This document shows positions 1-8,139 of a stretch of DNA of 50,101 nt, one piece after another (the stretch's first letter is position 1; each line of letters opens with the position of its first letter). The notes below the pieces were generated by a model. It saw only the letters and a program-made list of their open reading frames with translations. It did no database searches and was not told where the DNA came from. The position numbers were made by a program, and so were the translations under genes. The stretch spans positions 113,058 through 163,158 of the forward strand of contig PAXN01000001.1 of the NCBI GenBank assembly GCA_002715005.1, in the 5' to 3' direction. This DNA comes from Rhodospirillaceae bacterium (GTDB lineage Bacteria; Pseudomonadota; Alphaproteobacteria; UBA8366).

Positions 1-318
1 ATATTGCAGCCGTTAGTTCGGACGCATCTGGAGTGTGGAGAAAACGCACTTTATTTTCACCCTATTAAAACCGAGCATATTGTTGGTATGTCTCCCGAAG
101 AAAGTCAGATTCTGCTACAGGAATTGCTTGAGCTCGCTGTTAAAGACGAGTTTATTTACCGTCATAAATGGCGTTTAGGCGATATGTTAATCTGGGATAA
201 TCGTTGCGCATTGCATCAGGCTTATCAGGATTACGATCTTTCTCAGGAACGTGTTTTGCATCGTGTTATATTGCATGGCGAGCGACCTTTTGGCCCGTCT
301 ATGCCACGGGAGGCTTAA
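1..318 (+). CDS. TauD/TfdA-family Fe(II)/2-oxoglutarate dioxygenase, C-terminal part (5' end outside window)
   Basis: The reading frame is open from the first base, so only the last 105 codons are present and the start lies upstream. The fragment carries the C-terminal half of the double-stranded beta-helix fold. The segment YRHKWRLGDMLIWDNRCALH holds the distal iron-binding His of the HxD...H triad, and the downstream Arg in RVLHRVILHGERP is the usual 2-oxoglutarate-binding Arg. These enzymes hydroxylate small acids such as taurine or 2,4-D using O2 and 2-oxoglutarate. It closely resembles the C-terminus of the dioxygenase at 14867-15709, so the two are likely paralogues. The substrate cannot be told. 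The thiE start follows 4 bases after the stop, so the two may be co-transcribed. Confidence 0.9.
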   Translation: MLQPLVRTHLECGENALYFHPIKTEHIVGMSPEESQILLQELLELAVKDEFIYRHKWRLGDMLIWDNRCALHQAYQDYDLSQERVLHRVILHGERPFGPSMPREA

Positions 319-322
319 GGTA

Positions 323-958
323 ATGACGGAAAATTCTTGCCGGCTTTACCTCATTACTCCGCCTCAAATCGAAATTGCTACATTCTCTGATGCATTGAAA
401 GTAGCGCTTGATGGCGGGGATGTCGCTTGTCTTCAATTGCGTTTGAAGGATGTTCCGGATGAGCATATTCGCAGCGCCACTGAGGTGTTAATGCCAATTG
501 CACACCAATATAATGTTGCATTCCTGATAAACGACCGAGCGGATCTTGCAGCAGAATTAGGTTGCGATGGGGTCCATATTGGCCAAGAGGATACGCCCTA
601 TGCTGAAGCCCGAGACTTGCTGGGAGACGATGCGGTCATAGGGGTGACTTGTAAGCGGTCGCGTCATTTAGCGGTTGAGGCTGCGGACTTAGGGGCGGAC
701 TATGTAGCGTTTGGTGGTTTTTTTCATTCATCTACTAAAGTTTCTGAAAAGACCGAACGTGCAAATCCTGAGATTCTCTCATGGTGGACCGAAACCACAA
801 ACGTCCCATGCGTCGCTATTGGAGGAATTACGCCAGAAAACTGCAGACAGCTGGTTGAAGCCGGGGCTGGTATGTTGTGTGTAATCGCTGCCATTTGGAG
901 TTGTCCGCAGGGTCCGGGTGCCGCGGTACGCAATTTTAATAAGGTAATGAGTTGTTGA
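323..958 (+). CDS. thiE: thiamine phosphate synthase
   Basis: This 211-residue protein joins HMP-pyrophosphate and the thiazole phosphate to make thiamine phosphate in the cytoplasm. The TIM-barrel signatures are in order: QLRLKD near residue 42, INDRADLAAELGCDGVHIGQ near 73-92 (diphosphate and Mg site), GADYVAFGGFF with STK near 130-142, and AIGGITPENCRQLVEAGAG near 170-188. Length matches the usual 205-225 residues. I chose the ATG at 323 because it sits just after the preceding stop and begins the conserved LYLITPP strand; an upstream in-frame extension would overlap the dioxygenase. No TPP riboswitch is visible upstream and no other thi gene is in the window. Confidence 0.92.
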   Translation: MTENSCRLYLITPPQIEIATFSDALKVALDGGDVACLQLRLKDVPDEHIRSATEVLMPIAHQYNVAFLINDRADLAAELGCDGVHIGQEDTPYAEARDLLGDDAVIGVTCKRSRHLAVEAADLGADYVAFGGFFHSSTKVSEKTERANPEILSWWTETTNVPCVAIGGITPENCRQLVEAGAGMLCVIAAIWSCPQGPGAAVRNFNKVMSC

Positions 959-1024
959 GCGGTTGCTTGGGGGCCCTTGAATCGTTATACCCTTGCGCCC
1001 TAACGTGTTGGCAAAGGTTGACCC

Positions 1025-1594
1025 ATGAAAATTGACGGAAATGAAATTCGACCCGGCAACGTGATCGAGCATCAAGGTCGGCTTTGGCGTGCAATAAAAA
1101 CGCAGCATGTTAAACCCGGCAAGGGTGGGGCATTTTTGCAGGTAGAGCTTAAAGAACTTCGTGAAGGAACTAAGCTAAACGAACGCTTTCGTTCGTCAGA
1201 GACCGTGGAACGTGTTCGGTTGGATCAAAAAGAGTTTCAGTATTTATATGCAGAAGGTGATGCGCATACCTTTATGGATAATGAAACCTACGACCAGGTC
1301 AGCCTTGACAAGGCAATGATCGGCGAAGAGGCAGTCTTATATTTGCAGGACGGCATGACGGTGAACATCGAGAGTTTCGAAGACTCTCCGATCAGCGTTG
1401 CGTTGCCTGAAACAGTTGTTTTTGAGGTTGTTGAAGCGGATGCAGTGGTTAAAGGTCAAACGGCATCTTCTTCATATAAACCAGCATTGTTGGAAAATGG
1501 TGTGCGAACGCTGGTGCCGCCTCATATTGAAACGGGCACACGTATTGTTGTCAACACAGCGGACGGTTCCTATGTAGAGCGTGCGAAAGGCTAA
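1025..1594 (+). CDS. efp: elongation factor P
   Basis: EF-P binds the ribosome between the P and E sites and rescues stalling at polyproline stretches. The 189-residue length fits the family. The N-terminal KOW-like domain ends with the loop VKPGKGGAF, whose Lys33 is the residue modified in many bacteria (Lys34 in E. coli numbering). Two OB-fold domains follow, including the C-terminal signature near residues 151-170. No EpmA/EpmB modification gene is nearby. Because EF-P helps translate proline runs, the very proline-rich protein encoded at 2562-3863 is a plausible local client, though that is inference. suhB starts 8 bases after the stop, suggesting an efp-suhB unit. Confidence 0.96.
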   Translation: MKIDGNEIRPGNVIEHQGRLWRAIKTQHVKPGKGGAFLQVELKELREGTKLNERFRSSETVERVRLDQKEFQYLYAEGDAHTFMDNETYDQVSLDKAMIGEEAVLYLQDGMTVNIESFEDSPISVALPETVVFEVVEADAVVKGQTASSSYKPALLENGVRTLVPPHIETGTRIVVNTADGSYVERAKG

Positions 1595-1602
1595 GGCGGG
1601 CC

Positions 1603-2421
1603 ATGGCCTCTCGTTCACCCCTCATAAATGTAATGGTGAAGGCGGCTGAACGAGCCGGTCGTGCGCTTATTCGTGATTTTGGTGAAGTCGAACATTTGCA
1701 GGTCAGCCGCAAAGGCCCCGCAGATTTTGTTTCTAATGCCGATACCAAAGCCGAACGTATTTGTTACCACGAATTGGCGAAAGCACGTCCGGAATATAGT
1801 TTTCTAATGGAAGAAGGTGGGCGTGTCGAAGGAAAAGATCAGAGCAACGTATGGATTGTAGATCCCTTGGATGGCACTACAAACTTCCTTCATGGGTTGC
1901 CACATTTTGCAGTATCGATTGGCTTGCAAAGAGAGGGAGAGCCTTATGCTGGCGTAATTTTTGATCCGATCAAAGATGAGCTTTTTTGGGCCGAAAGAAA
2001 TGTAGGAGCCTATCTTGGTGACCAACGTATTAGGGTTTCAGCGCGCCAGCTTTTGAGTGAATCTTTACTGGCGACTGGTATTCCGTTCCGATTACATGTA
2101 GGTACTGACACAAGTGAAAAATTTATGAGCCAACTCGAATCGCTTATGGAAAAGCTGGCCGGTATAAGGCGTTTTGGCTCCGCGGCGCTCGATCTCGCTT
2201 ATGTAGCGGCTGGCCGTTATGAAGGGTTTTGGGAAAATGGGCTTAGTTCGTGGGATGTGGCTGCCGGAGTTGTGCTCGTGCGTGAAGCGGGTGGATTTGT
2301 GAACGAAATCAACGGTAAACGCTATATGTTAGGGTCGCCGGATATTCTGGCTACTAATGCGCCACTGCAAGGACCGTTGAAGAAGATTCTTGGTAAGGCA
2401 AATTCTTTAGTACAAAGTTAA
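1603..2421 (+). CDS. suhB: inositol monophosphatase family protein (SuhB)
   Basis: A 272-residue Mg-dependent, Li-sensitive type phosphatase. It hydrolyses inositol-1-phosphate or related sugar phosphates, and E. coli SuhB also joins rRNA antitermination complexes. Both family signatures are intact: the metal ligands Glu-Glu in LMEEGG near residue 66, the motif DPLDGTTNF with Asp87 and Asp90, and the second motif SSWDVAAGVVLVREAGG with Asp218. The ATG at 1603 follows the efp stop closely with a weak GGCGGG ribosome site. Assignment to family is firm; choice between SuhB, CysQ-like or histidinol-phosphatase-like activity rests on overall resemblance, and SuhB is the best fit. Confidence 0.88.
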   Translation: MASRSPLINVMVKAAERAGRALIRDFGEVEHLQVSRKGPADFVSNADTKAERICYHELAKARPEYSFLMEEGGRVEGKDQSNVWIVDPLDGTTNFLHGLPHFAVSIGLQREGEPYAGVIFDPIKDELFWAERNVGAYLGDQRIRVSARQLLSESLLATGIPFRLHVGTDTSEKFMSQLESLMEKLAGIRRFGSAALDLAYVAAGRYEGFWENGLSSWDVAAGVVLVREAGGFVNEINGKRYMLGSPDILATNAPLQGPLKKILGKANSLVQS

Positions 2422-2561
2422 ATTTTCGCTTTCTGGTGGTTGTCTGAAGGTATTTGGCTAGGGTAAGCTCAATTGTGTGAGAGGGTAGTTTTGCATTTAA
2501 TCGAATTCGGGCCGCTTGGGTGGGACAGTTGCCGATTGGACCTATTCGTAAGTTGGGCTAA

Positions 2562-3863
2562 ATGAACCATCCAAACCTCAATACAGTTAAGAATATAATC
2601 CAGGCATGTGTAGTATCTTGTCGACTATTTTTATGTTTTGTCGTCTCCGGTTGTTTGATTTTTTTCTCAATTATGGACGCAGCTGCACAATATTCTGTTT
2701 CACCCAATGTCATTGTTGATGAGTCTGTTTTGGATGAGCTGGGGCCACAGCCTAATCTGCCAGGGATGATGCGCGAAGGTAGCAATTACTATCGTTCGCC
2801 ACCGCCGCATTATCCGGGCCCTGGCTACATCAAAGGTGCACCCAAGCGACTATTGCCTGCACCTCTTAATATGCCGCGATCTCAGGTGACGGCGCCGCGT
2901 CAACTTTTGAGGTTAGCGCCCTCTTCACGCGCTAAACTCCGCCAAAGCGTCGCACCCCGCCGGAAAACAGCAAAAGGACCGGGTGTATTAGGTCAGATTA
3001 GTCAAAGTGAAGTAGATAACTTGGGCCAGAGCCCTGCTCCGCCTCCAACTGCCCCGACTCTTGTCAGGAAGAGGGCCGCACCGCCACCCCAGGTCCCGGG
3101 GCCATTGGTTTCCAAGGCGGATCGTTCGAACTTGATCGTTCCGGCCTTGCCAAATTCTGTTGAGCCGCCCTCTATGTCACCACAAGTGGTTGCCCCGTCA
3201 AATACGAGATCGGGAGTGCCTGTTCCGTCGGCGCCGGCTATATCTCCGCCGGCCATGCCTAAAGTGACCGTGCCAACGGCACCGGCTATATCTCCGCCGG
3301 CCATACCTAAAGTGACCGTGCCAACGGCACCGGCTATATCTCCGCCGGCCACACCTAAAGTGACCGTCCCATTGGCACCGGCTATCGTGCCCTCGTCACC
3401 GCAGACGGCTGCTTTGCCTAGGGTCACTGCGCCTTCCGTATCAAGCGGTGTCCCATCATCGTCACGGGTCACACCGCTACAGGGAGGTCAAGCCACGCAG
3501 CCACAAATAGCCTCGCTGTCTGCGAATCTACCGCCTGCGTCCGTAGGGCCAGATGGGCAGAAAGTAACCGTGAATTTTGCAAAAGATGTGACTGATATGC
3601 CTCCGGGCACTGCGCCTTTCTTGTCTGATCTCATAAAAAAAATGAAGTCCAATCAAACTATGCGACTGCAGTTGAGAGGCTATGCGGGAAGTGCTAAAGG
3701 CTCGCCAAGTCAGGCCCGTCGCATTTCTCTCTTTCGTGCCTTGTCGGTCCGAACATACCTTATGAAACAGGGTATTCGCAGTACGCGCATGGATGTCCGC
3801 GCACTCGGTAATAAAGTCAAAGAAGGCACGCTTGATCGCGTGGATATTGAGGTAAAAAAATAA
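2562..3863 (+). CDS. secreted proline-rich protein with C-terminal OmpA-like domain
   Basis: 433 residues in three parts. Residues 1-42 look like a signal peptide with a hydrophobic core at about 22-37 and a likely cleavage after DAAA (42/43); VSGC at 28-31 resembles a lipobox, but the following residues stay hydrophobic. Residues 43-335 are low-complexity and rich in Pro, Ala, Ser and Val, and include three near-identical 16-residue repeats. Residues about 340-433 resemble a degenerate OmpA/Pal peptidoglycan-binding domain (LRLQLRGYAG..., then SLFRALSVRTYLMKQGIRS and a final DRVDIEVKK). It lies 59 bases before the MotA-like/MotB-like pair on the same strand, so it may be their periplasmic partner. 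Specific function unknown. The RBS is weak. Confidence 0.75.
   Translation: MNHPNLNTVKNIIQACVVSCRLFLCFVVSGCLIFFSIMDAAAQYSVSPNVIVDESVLDELGPQPNLPGMMREGSNYYRSPPPHYPGPGYIKGAPKRLLPAPLNMPRSQVTAPRQLLRLAPSSRAKLRQSVAPRRKTAKGPGVLGQISQSEVDNLGQSPAPPPTAPTLVRKRAAPPPQVPGPLVSKADRSNLIVPALPNSVEPPSMSPQVVAPSNTRSGVPVPSAPAISPPAMPKVTVPTAPAISPPAIPKVTVPTAPAISPPATPKVTVPLAPAIVPSSPQTAALPRVTAPSVSSGVPSSSRVTPLQGGQATQPQIASLSANLPPASVGPDGQKVTVNFAKDVTDMPPGTAPFLSDLIKKMKSNQTMRLQLRGYAGSAKGSPSQARRISLFRALSVRTYLMKQGIRSTRMDVRALGNKVKEGTLDRVDIEVKK
3231..3374 (+). repeat. three tandem 48-bp coding repeats
   Basis: Three consecutive 48-bp units (3231-3278, 3279-3326, 3327-3374) differ at only a few positions, and a fourth partial copy begins at 3375. 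Each encodes a 16-residue unit of the form APAISPPAxPKVTVPT inside the proline-rich linker of the secreted OmpA-like protein. High nucleotide identity suggests recent expansion by slippage or unequal recombination, so copy number may vary between strains. Confidence 0.95.
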
Positions 3864-3922
3864 CGATTGAGACTGTTTCTACTTGAACCTATTTTTTCAA
3901 TGAATCAATAAACGCGGAGCAG

Positions 3923-5056
3923 ATGATGACGCGCCCGTCAAATTACCTCATAAGAATGGCCATATTCTTGGGTGTTATTACCGCTGGCGTAATCTTCCTT
4001 GGCCCGTCTTTGCTTGATGCCTTTTGGGCTAGCCCAGTTCTTAATGGCATTATCGTTGGGGCCTTGTTAATAGGCATTGGAAATAGTTTTCGCAACGCGT
4101 CCATGTTGCGACGCGAGGTGGCATGGATCGAGTCGTTTCAGCGCAATGGCCCTATCACATCGGTGATGCCAAATCCTAAACTTTTGGCATCAATGGCCAG
4201 CATGTTGGGTGAGCGAAATGCTGGTCGCCTCAGTTTATCAACGATGGCGCTGCGAACGCTCCTTGACGGCATTGCAATGCGGTTGGAAGAAATTCGTGAA
4301 ACGTCGCGTTACATGATTGGTTTGTTGGTATTTCTTGGTCTCCTGGGTACATTTTGGGGGCTTTTGCAAACAATAGATTCTGTGGGAGATGTAATTGGTG
4401 GATTATCGGTGAGCAGTGATAATTCAGCGGATTTCTTTGAAAAACTTAAAGTCGGATTGCAGGCCCCATTAACCGGCATGGGAACGGCCTTTAGCTCATC
4501 CTTATTCGGCTTGGCTGGTTCGCTAATTTTAGGGTTCTTGGCTCTTCAGGTGGGTCAGGCGCAAAACCGTTTTTACAATGAATTGGAAGATTGGCTTTCC
4601 GGCCAAACGCGATTGGCTTCTGGCGTTATTGGTGGTGAGAGCGATCAGTCAGTTCCAGCTTTTATTCAAGCCCTGTTAGAGCAAACGGCGGATAGTTTGG
4701 AAAGTCTTCAAAGGAGCCTGCAAAAGGGCGAATCCAGCCGATTAGAGGCAAATAAAAAGATTATCGAGCTAACCGATATATTGGTAGGCTTTGGCGAGAT
4801 AATGAAATCTGAGCAGGAACTAATGGTTAAACTGGCCGAGGGACAACAATCGCTCAAGCCGGCGTTAGAGAAGCTCGTGCATAGTGGCGTCGGAGGAATC
4901 GAAATACCCAATGAACAGTTTCGCAGCATTGAGGCAAACCTAAAGAGAATTACTGGAGAGCTTTCTAAGGGTCGTTCCGAAACAATCTCTGAAATTCGTT
5001 CTGAAATTCGCCTGCTTGCTCGCACAATTGCTGCGCTTGCAGAAGGTAAGTCGTAA
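3923..5056 (+). CDS. MotA/TolQ/ExbB-type proton channel subunit
   Basis: 377 residues with four predicted membrane segments at about 11-30, 38-53, 131-151 and 183-211. The last pair carries the family core: GLLGTFWGLLQT around 139-150 and APLTGMGTAFSSSLFGLAGS around 181-200, which resemble the MotA/TolQ/ExbB helices lining the ion path. A helical cytoplasmic tail follows (about 215-377). In this family five such subunits surround two MotB/TolR-like stators and use proton flow to move them. The next gene encodes such a partner 9 bases downstream. No flagellar, tol or tonB gene is nearby, so this is neither clearly MotA nor TolQ. Start is the first of two adjacent ATGs behind GGAG. Confidence 0.85.
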   Translation: MMTRPSNYLIRMAIFLGVITAGVIFLGPSLLDAFWASPVLNGIIVGALLIGIGNSFRNASMLRREVAWIESFQRNGPITSVMPNPKLLASMASMLGERNAGRLSLSTMALRTLLDGIAMRLEEIRETSRYMIGLLVFLGLLGTFWGLLQTIDSVGDVIGGLSVSSDNSADFFEKLKVGLQAPLTGMGTAFSSSLFGLAGSLILGFLALQVGQAQNRFYNELEDWLSGQTRLASGVIGGESDQSVPAFIQALLEQTADSLESLQRSLQKGESSRLEANKKIIELTDILVGFGEIMKSEQELMVKLAEGQQSLKPALEKLVHSGVGGIEIPNEQFRSIEANLKRITGELSKGRSETISEIRSEIRLLARTIAALAEGKS

Positions 5057-5065
5057 AAGAGCCCT

Positions 5066-6214
5066 ATGGCAACTGTCCGCCGACATCGCGCTACTTTCGA
5101 TATATGGCCAGGCTTCGTCGATGTAATTGCTACGCTATTGATGGTAATCATCTTTCTTTTGATGATTTTTGTAGTCTCGCAATTTTATTTACGCGATGCT
5201 TTGGATGGCCGAGACAAGGCGCTGGAAAGCATGAATGACAAGATCACCGAATTGGCTGATCTCCTAAATCTTGAACGGAAAACTAATGCTACACTTCGTT
5301 CGAATGTTAGCCAGTTGACCAGCGAACTCGAAAGCTCAATCGTGAAACGGGACGTTCTAAATTCCAAACTTAGCGGCCTATTGATCAAGCTTGAAGATAG
5401 TCAAATAGCTGAGCAGAAAACTAGGGACGACCTGGAGGTCAATAGAGGGAGATTGGCATTTTTGCAGCAGGATATTCTCACTATGGAGGCGTTAAAAGAC
5501 CGTCTGGAGGAGGACCTTAAAAATGCCAAAACGGATCTTAGTGCTAAGACCACAGCGCTGGGGAAACAAGAGGAAATGTCTGCAGCGGCAAAAGCCCAAT
5601 TAGCATTGCTAAATCAACAGATGGCGGCGGTTCGTCAGCAGCTCGTGGATTTAAGCGAGGCATTGGAAGTATCGGAACAGAAGGACAATGATAGCCAAGC
5701 TAGGATTGCTAATCTCAGTAAGCGTTTAAATTCAGCCTTAGCCAGTAAGGTGCACCAACTGGCAAAATATAGATCGGAATTTCTTGGTAGGTTGCGCGAG
5801 GTGTTGGGGGGGCGATCTGATGTTCAAATAGTGGGGGATCGTTTCGTTTTTCAGTCAGAAGTATTATTTTCTAGTGGCTCAGCAGAGATTGCAAAAGGTG
5901 GACAGGCGCAGCTCGTTAAGTTTGCGAAGACCTTAAAAGAAATTGCATCCAAAATGCCGAAAGACCTCGACTGGGTGCTTCGGGTGGATGGGCATACCGA
6001 TAGGCGCCCAATCAAAACAATCCAATTCCCCTCTAACTGGGAATTGTCTGCGGCACGTGCAATATCGGTCGTAAAGTTCTTTAAGGCTCAAGGGTTGCCG
6101 TCAAATAGACTGGCGGCAGCAGGGTTCGCATCTTTTTTTCCGTTGGACAGGCGGCGTGATGAAATAGCGTATCGACGAAACAGGCGGATCGAAATGAAAT
6201 TTGATCAACGTTAG
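5066..6214 (+). CDS. MotB-like inner-membrane coiled-coil protein with C-terminal OmpA domain
   Basis: 382 residues. A short cytoplasmic N-terminus is followed by one membrane helix at about 20-42. Asp19 in WPGFVDVIATLL sits at its start, where MotB, TolR and ExbD keep the proton-carrying Asp. Residues about 48-235 are strongly heptad-like and Gln/Lys/Glu/Asp-rich, predicting a long periplasmic coiled coil. Residues about 260-382 form an OmpA/MotB peptidoglycan-binding domain (VLFSSGSAEI, DGHTDRRP, NWELSAARAISVVKFF, and RRNRRIEMKF at the end). It should pair with the preceding channel subunit and transmit ion-driven movement to the cell wall. Its stop overlaps by 4 bases the stop of the convergent ABC transporter gene. 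Confidence 0.87.
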   Translation: MATVRRHRATFDIWPGFVDVIATLLMVIIFLLMIFVVSQFYLRDALDGRDKALESMNDKITELADLLNLERKTNATLRSNVSQLTSELESSIVKRDVLNSKLSGLLIKLEDSQIAEQKTRDDLEVNRGRLAFLQQDILTMEALKDRLEEDLKNAKTDLSAKTTALGKQEEMSAAAKAQLALLNQQMAAVRQQLVDLSEALEVSEQKDNDSQARIANLSKRLNSALASKVHQLAKYRSEFLGRLREVLGGRSDVQIVGDRFVFQSEVLFSSGSAEIAKGGQAQLVKFAKTLKEIASKMPKDLDWVLRVDGHTDRRPIKTIQFPSNWELSAARAISVVKFFKAQGLPSNRLAAAGFASFFPLDRRRDEIAYRRNRRIEMKFDQR

Positions 6215-8028
6215 GCTGCTTCAGTTGGTGCGCCGACGCTCAGGTCAAATTGAAGTTCTGCAAAACGTGCATAAAGGCCGCCGGCTTGTAAAAGTTCTTT
6301 GTGCGTGCCGGTGGCGGTAATTTTCCCCTCATCCATCACGATAATGCGGTCGGCCTTTATAACAGTAGCTAGTCGGTGGGCTATCACCAACGTCGTGCGG
6401 CCTTCCATGAGTTTTTCGAGTGCAGCTTGAACCAAGCGCTCGGATTCCGCATCTAGGGCGCTGGTGGCTTCATCCAGCAGCAATAATGCTGGATCTCTCA
6501 GGATTGCACGTGCGATTGCTATCCGTTGACGTTCACCGCCGGAAAGACGAATACCTTTTTGGCCGAGATGAGTGTCAAAGCCATCTGGCAGCTTATTGAT
6601 AAAGGTAGTTGCTGCTGCCGCATCTGCTGCTGCTTTTACTGCGGCATCGTCTGCATCGGGGCGGCCGTATCGGATATTGTCGTGGGCACTAGCGGAAAAA
6701 ATGATTGGGTCTTGCGGGACTAAGCCGATGTTTTGCCGGAGTGCGATTGGATCAACTGTGGTCAGTGGTACGCCATCGAAAGAAATTTCACCTGCTTCCG
6801 GGTCATAAAACCGAAGCAGCATATGGAAAACCGTTGTTTTTCCCGCCCCCGAGGGTCCAACTAGAGCAAGCAATTCACCGGATTTAACGTCAAGCGTGAA
6901 ATTGGTCAGGGCGGGTATTTCGGGGCGTGTCGGATAAATAAATCGCATGTTATCGAATTTGATCGCACCTCGGGCCGGGGTTGGGAGTGAAGTCGGAATA
7001 GCCGGTGTTTGAATCTTTGTATCTGTCGCTAGTAGGTCGAATAGCCGTTCGGTTGCACCTGCCGCCCGTTGCAAGTCGCCGAATACTTCCGATATGGCTC
7101 CGACGGAGCCGGCTACAATAACGGCATAGAATACAAAGGCTGATAAATCACCTGCGCTCATAGTGCCGGCAATAACATCGGTGCCTCCAAGCCAAAGGAT
7201 CGTGCCTACTGCACCAAAAACAAAAACAATAACAATAGCGGTTAAAAGTGCCCTGGCACGCACCCGATACATTGAGCTCATATAGGCATCTTCGACAATC
7301 TTTCCGAAGATGGTTTGATCTTCTTTTTCATGTGTGAATGCTTGGACGGTATTCACCGCATCAAGGCTTTCATTAGCATAGGCACTGATATCAGCAACCC
7401 GATCCTGGGCGGTCCGACTACGGCGGCGCACAATTCGCCCGATAATAATAATTGGTGCCACTATGAGCGGTACAAATAACATAACAAAGCCGGTAAGTTT
7501 TGGGCTCGTGACTGTTAGAAGTATCAGGCCGCCAAAAAGCAAAAGAATGTTGCGAAGGGCAACGGATACGGTAGAGCCAACGACCACCTGTAATAAGGTT
7601 GTGTCTGTTGTCAGGCGCGATAGAACTTCACCGGTTCGGGTGATTTCGAAAAAACCGGGATCCAGCATAATGACATGGTCAAATACTTTTTTGCGAATGT
7701 CGGCGACGACGCGCTCACCGACCCAGGAGATTAGGTAGAATCGTGCATAGGTTGCAATGGCAAGCAGAACGACCACGCCCAGAAGGACTAGTAATGCTGT
7801 GTCCAGCAACGCTACATCGGTTTTCCCAAAGCCGTCATCGACTAAGAAACGAAGACCTTGTCCAATAGAAAGGACTGTGCTAGCGGCGATGATCAAAGCG
7901 ATTAAGGCACCAACCAACCCCCATTTATAGGGTAAGAGATATTTGGCAAGCCCTTTGAGAACTTTGAAATCTTTGGTTTTCGCTCGTTCGGCGCTATTTT
8001 CCACTTCTAAATATGACTTGTGGCGCAT
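6211..8028 (-). CDS. ABC exporter, fused permease and ATPase (MsbA-related half-transporter)
   Basis: About 605 residues combining six membrane helices (N-terminal ~300 residues) with one nucleotide-binding domain. The ATPase motifs are complete: Walker A GPSGAGKTT, Q-loop VPQDP, signature LSGGERQRIAIARA, Walker B LLLLDEATSALD and the switch His in IAHRL. It should work as a homodimer in the inner membrane, exporting a lipid, drug or peptide; it resembles the MsbA-related alphaproteobacterial family rather than true lipid A flippase MsbA. I chose the ATG at 8028, preceded by GAGAGGGG; the frame extends to a TTG at 8079 without a ribosome site. It is divergent from the dioxygenase at 8140. Confidence 0.88.
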   Translation of the reverse strand: MRHKSYLEVENSAERAKTKDFKVLKGLAKYLLPYKWGLVGALIALIIAASTVLSIGQGLRFLVDDGFGKTDVALLDTALLVLLGVVVLLAIATYARFYLISWVGERVVADIRKKVFDHVIMLDPGFFEITRTGEVLSRLTTDTTLLQVVVGSTVSVALRNILLLFGGLILLTVTSPKLTGFVMLFVPLIVAPIIIIGRIVRRRSRTAQDRVADISAYANESLDAVNTVQAFTHEKEDQTIFGKIVEDAYMSSMYRVRARALLTAIVIVFVFGAVGTILWLGGTDVIAGTMSAGDLSAFVFYAVIVAGSVGAISEVFGDLQRAAGATERLFDLLATDTKIQTPAIPTSLPTPARGAIKFDNMRFIYPTRPEIPALTNFTLDVKSGELLALVGPSGAGKTTVFHMLLRFYDPEAGEISFDGVPLTTVDPIALRQNIGLVPQDPIIFSASAHDNIRYGRPDADDAAVKAAADAAAATTFINKLPDGFDTHLGQKGIRLSGGERQRIAIARAILRDPALLLLDEATSALDAESERLVQAALEKLMEGRTTLVIAHRLATVIKADRIIVMDEGKITATGTHKELLQAGGLYARFAELQFDLSVGAPTEAA

Positions 8029-8139
8029 GTCCCCTCTCAGAGTAGTATCCTCTATAGCAGGCGCTGTCGTGACCGCCAATGATATGGTATATTGAGTTAA
8101 TGATTCGCAAACATTCAGTTTGTATCCAGGGAGATCATA

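Noticed and set aside
323-400. TPP riboswitch controlling thiE
   Set aside because: thiE starts 4 bases after the previous gene; no CUGAGA-type THI-box sequence was seen upstream.
2562-2690. Lipoprotein signal in the proline-rich OmpA-like protein
   Set aside because: VSGC resembles a lipobox, but hydrophobic residues continue past the Cys and an AAA|Q type I site follows, so normal secretion is more likely.
3002-3472. 156-codon minus-strand frame rich in Gly and Thr, opposite the proline-rich linker
   Set aside because: It is the mirror of the Pro/Ala repeat (GGN/GTN codons opposite CCN/ACN). It has no ribosome site and no family character.
3923-6214. Zorya phage-defence ZorA/ZorB pair
   Set aside because: The channel subunit and OmpA-type partner are of the same superfamily, but no ZorC, ZorD or ZorE helicase or nuclease gene follows; the next gene is a convergent ABC exporter.
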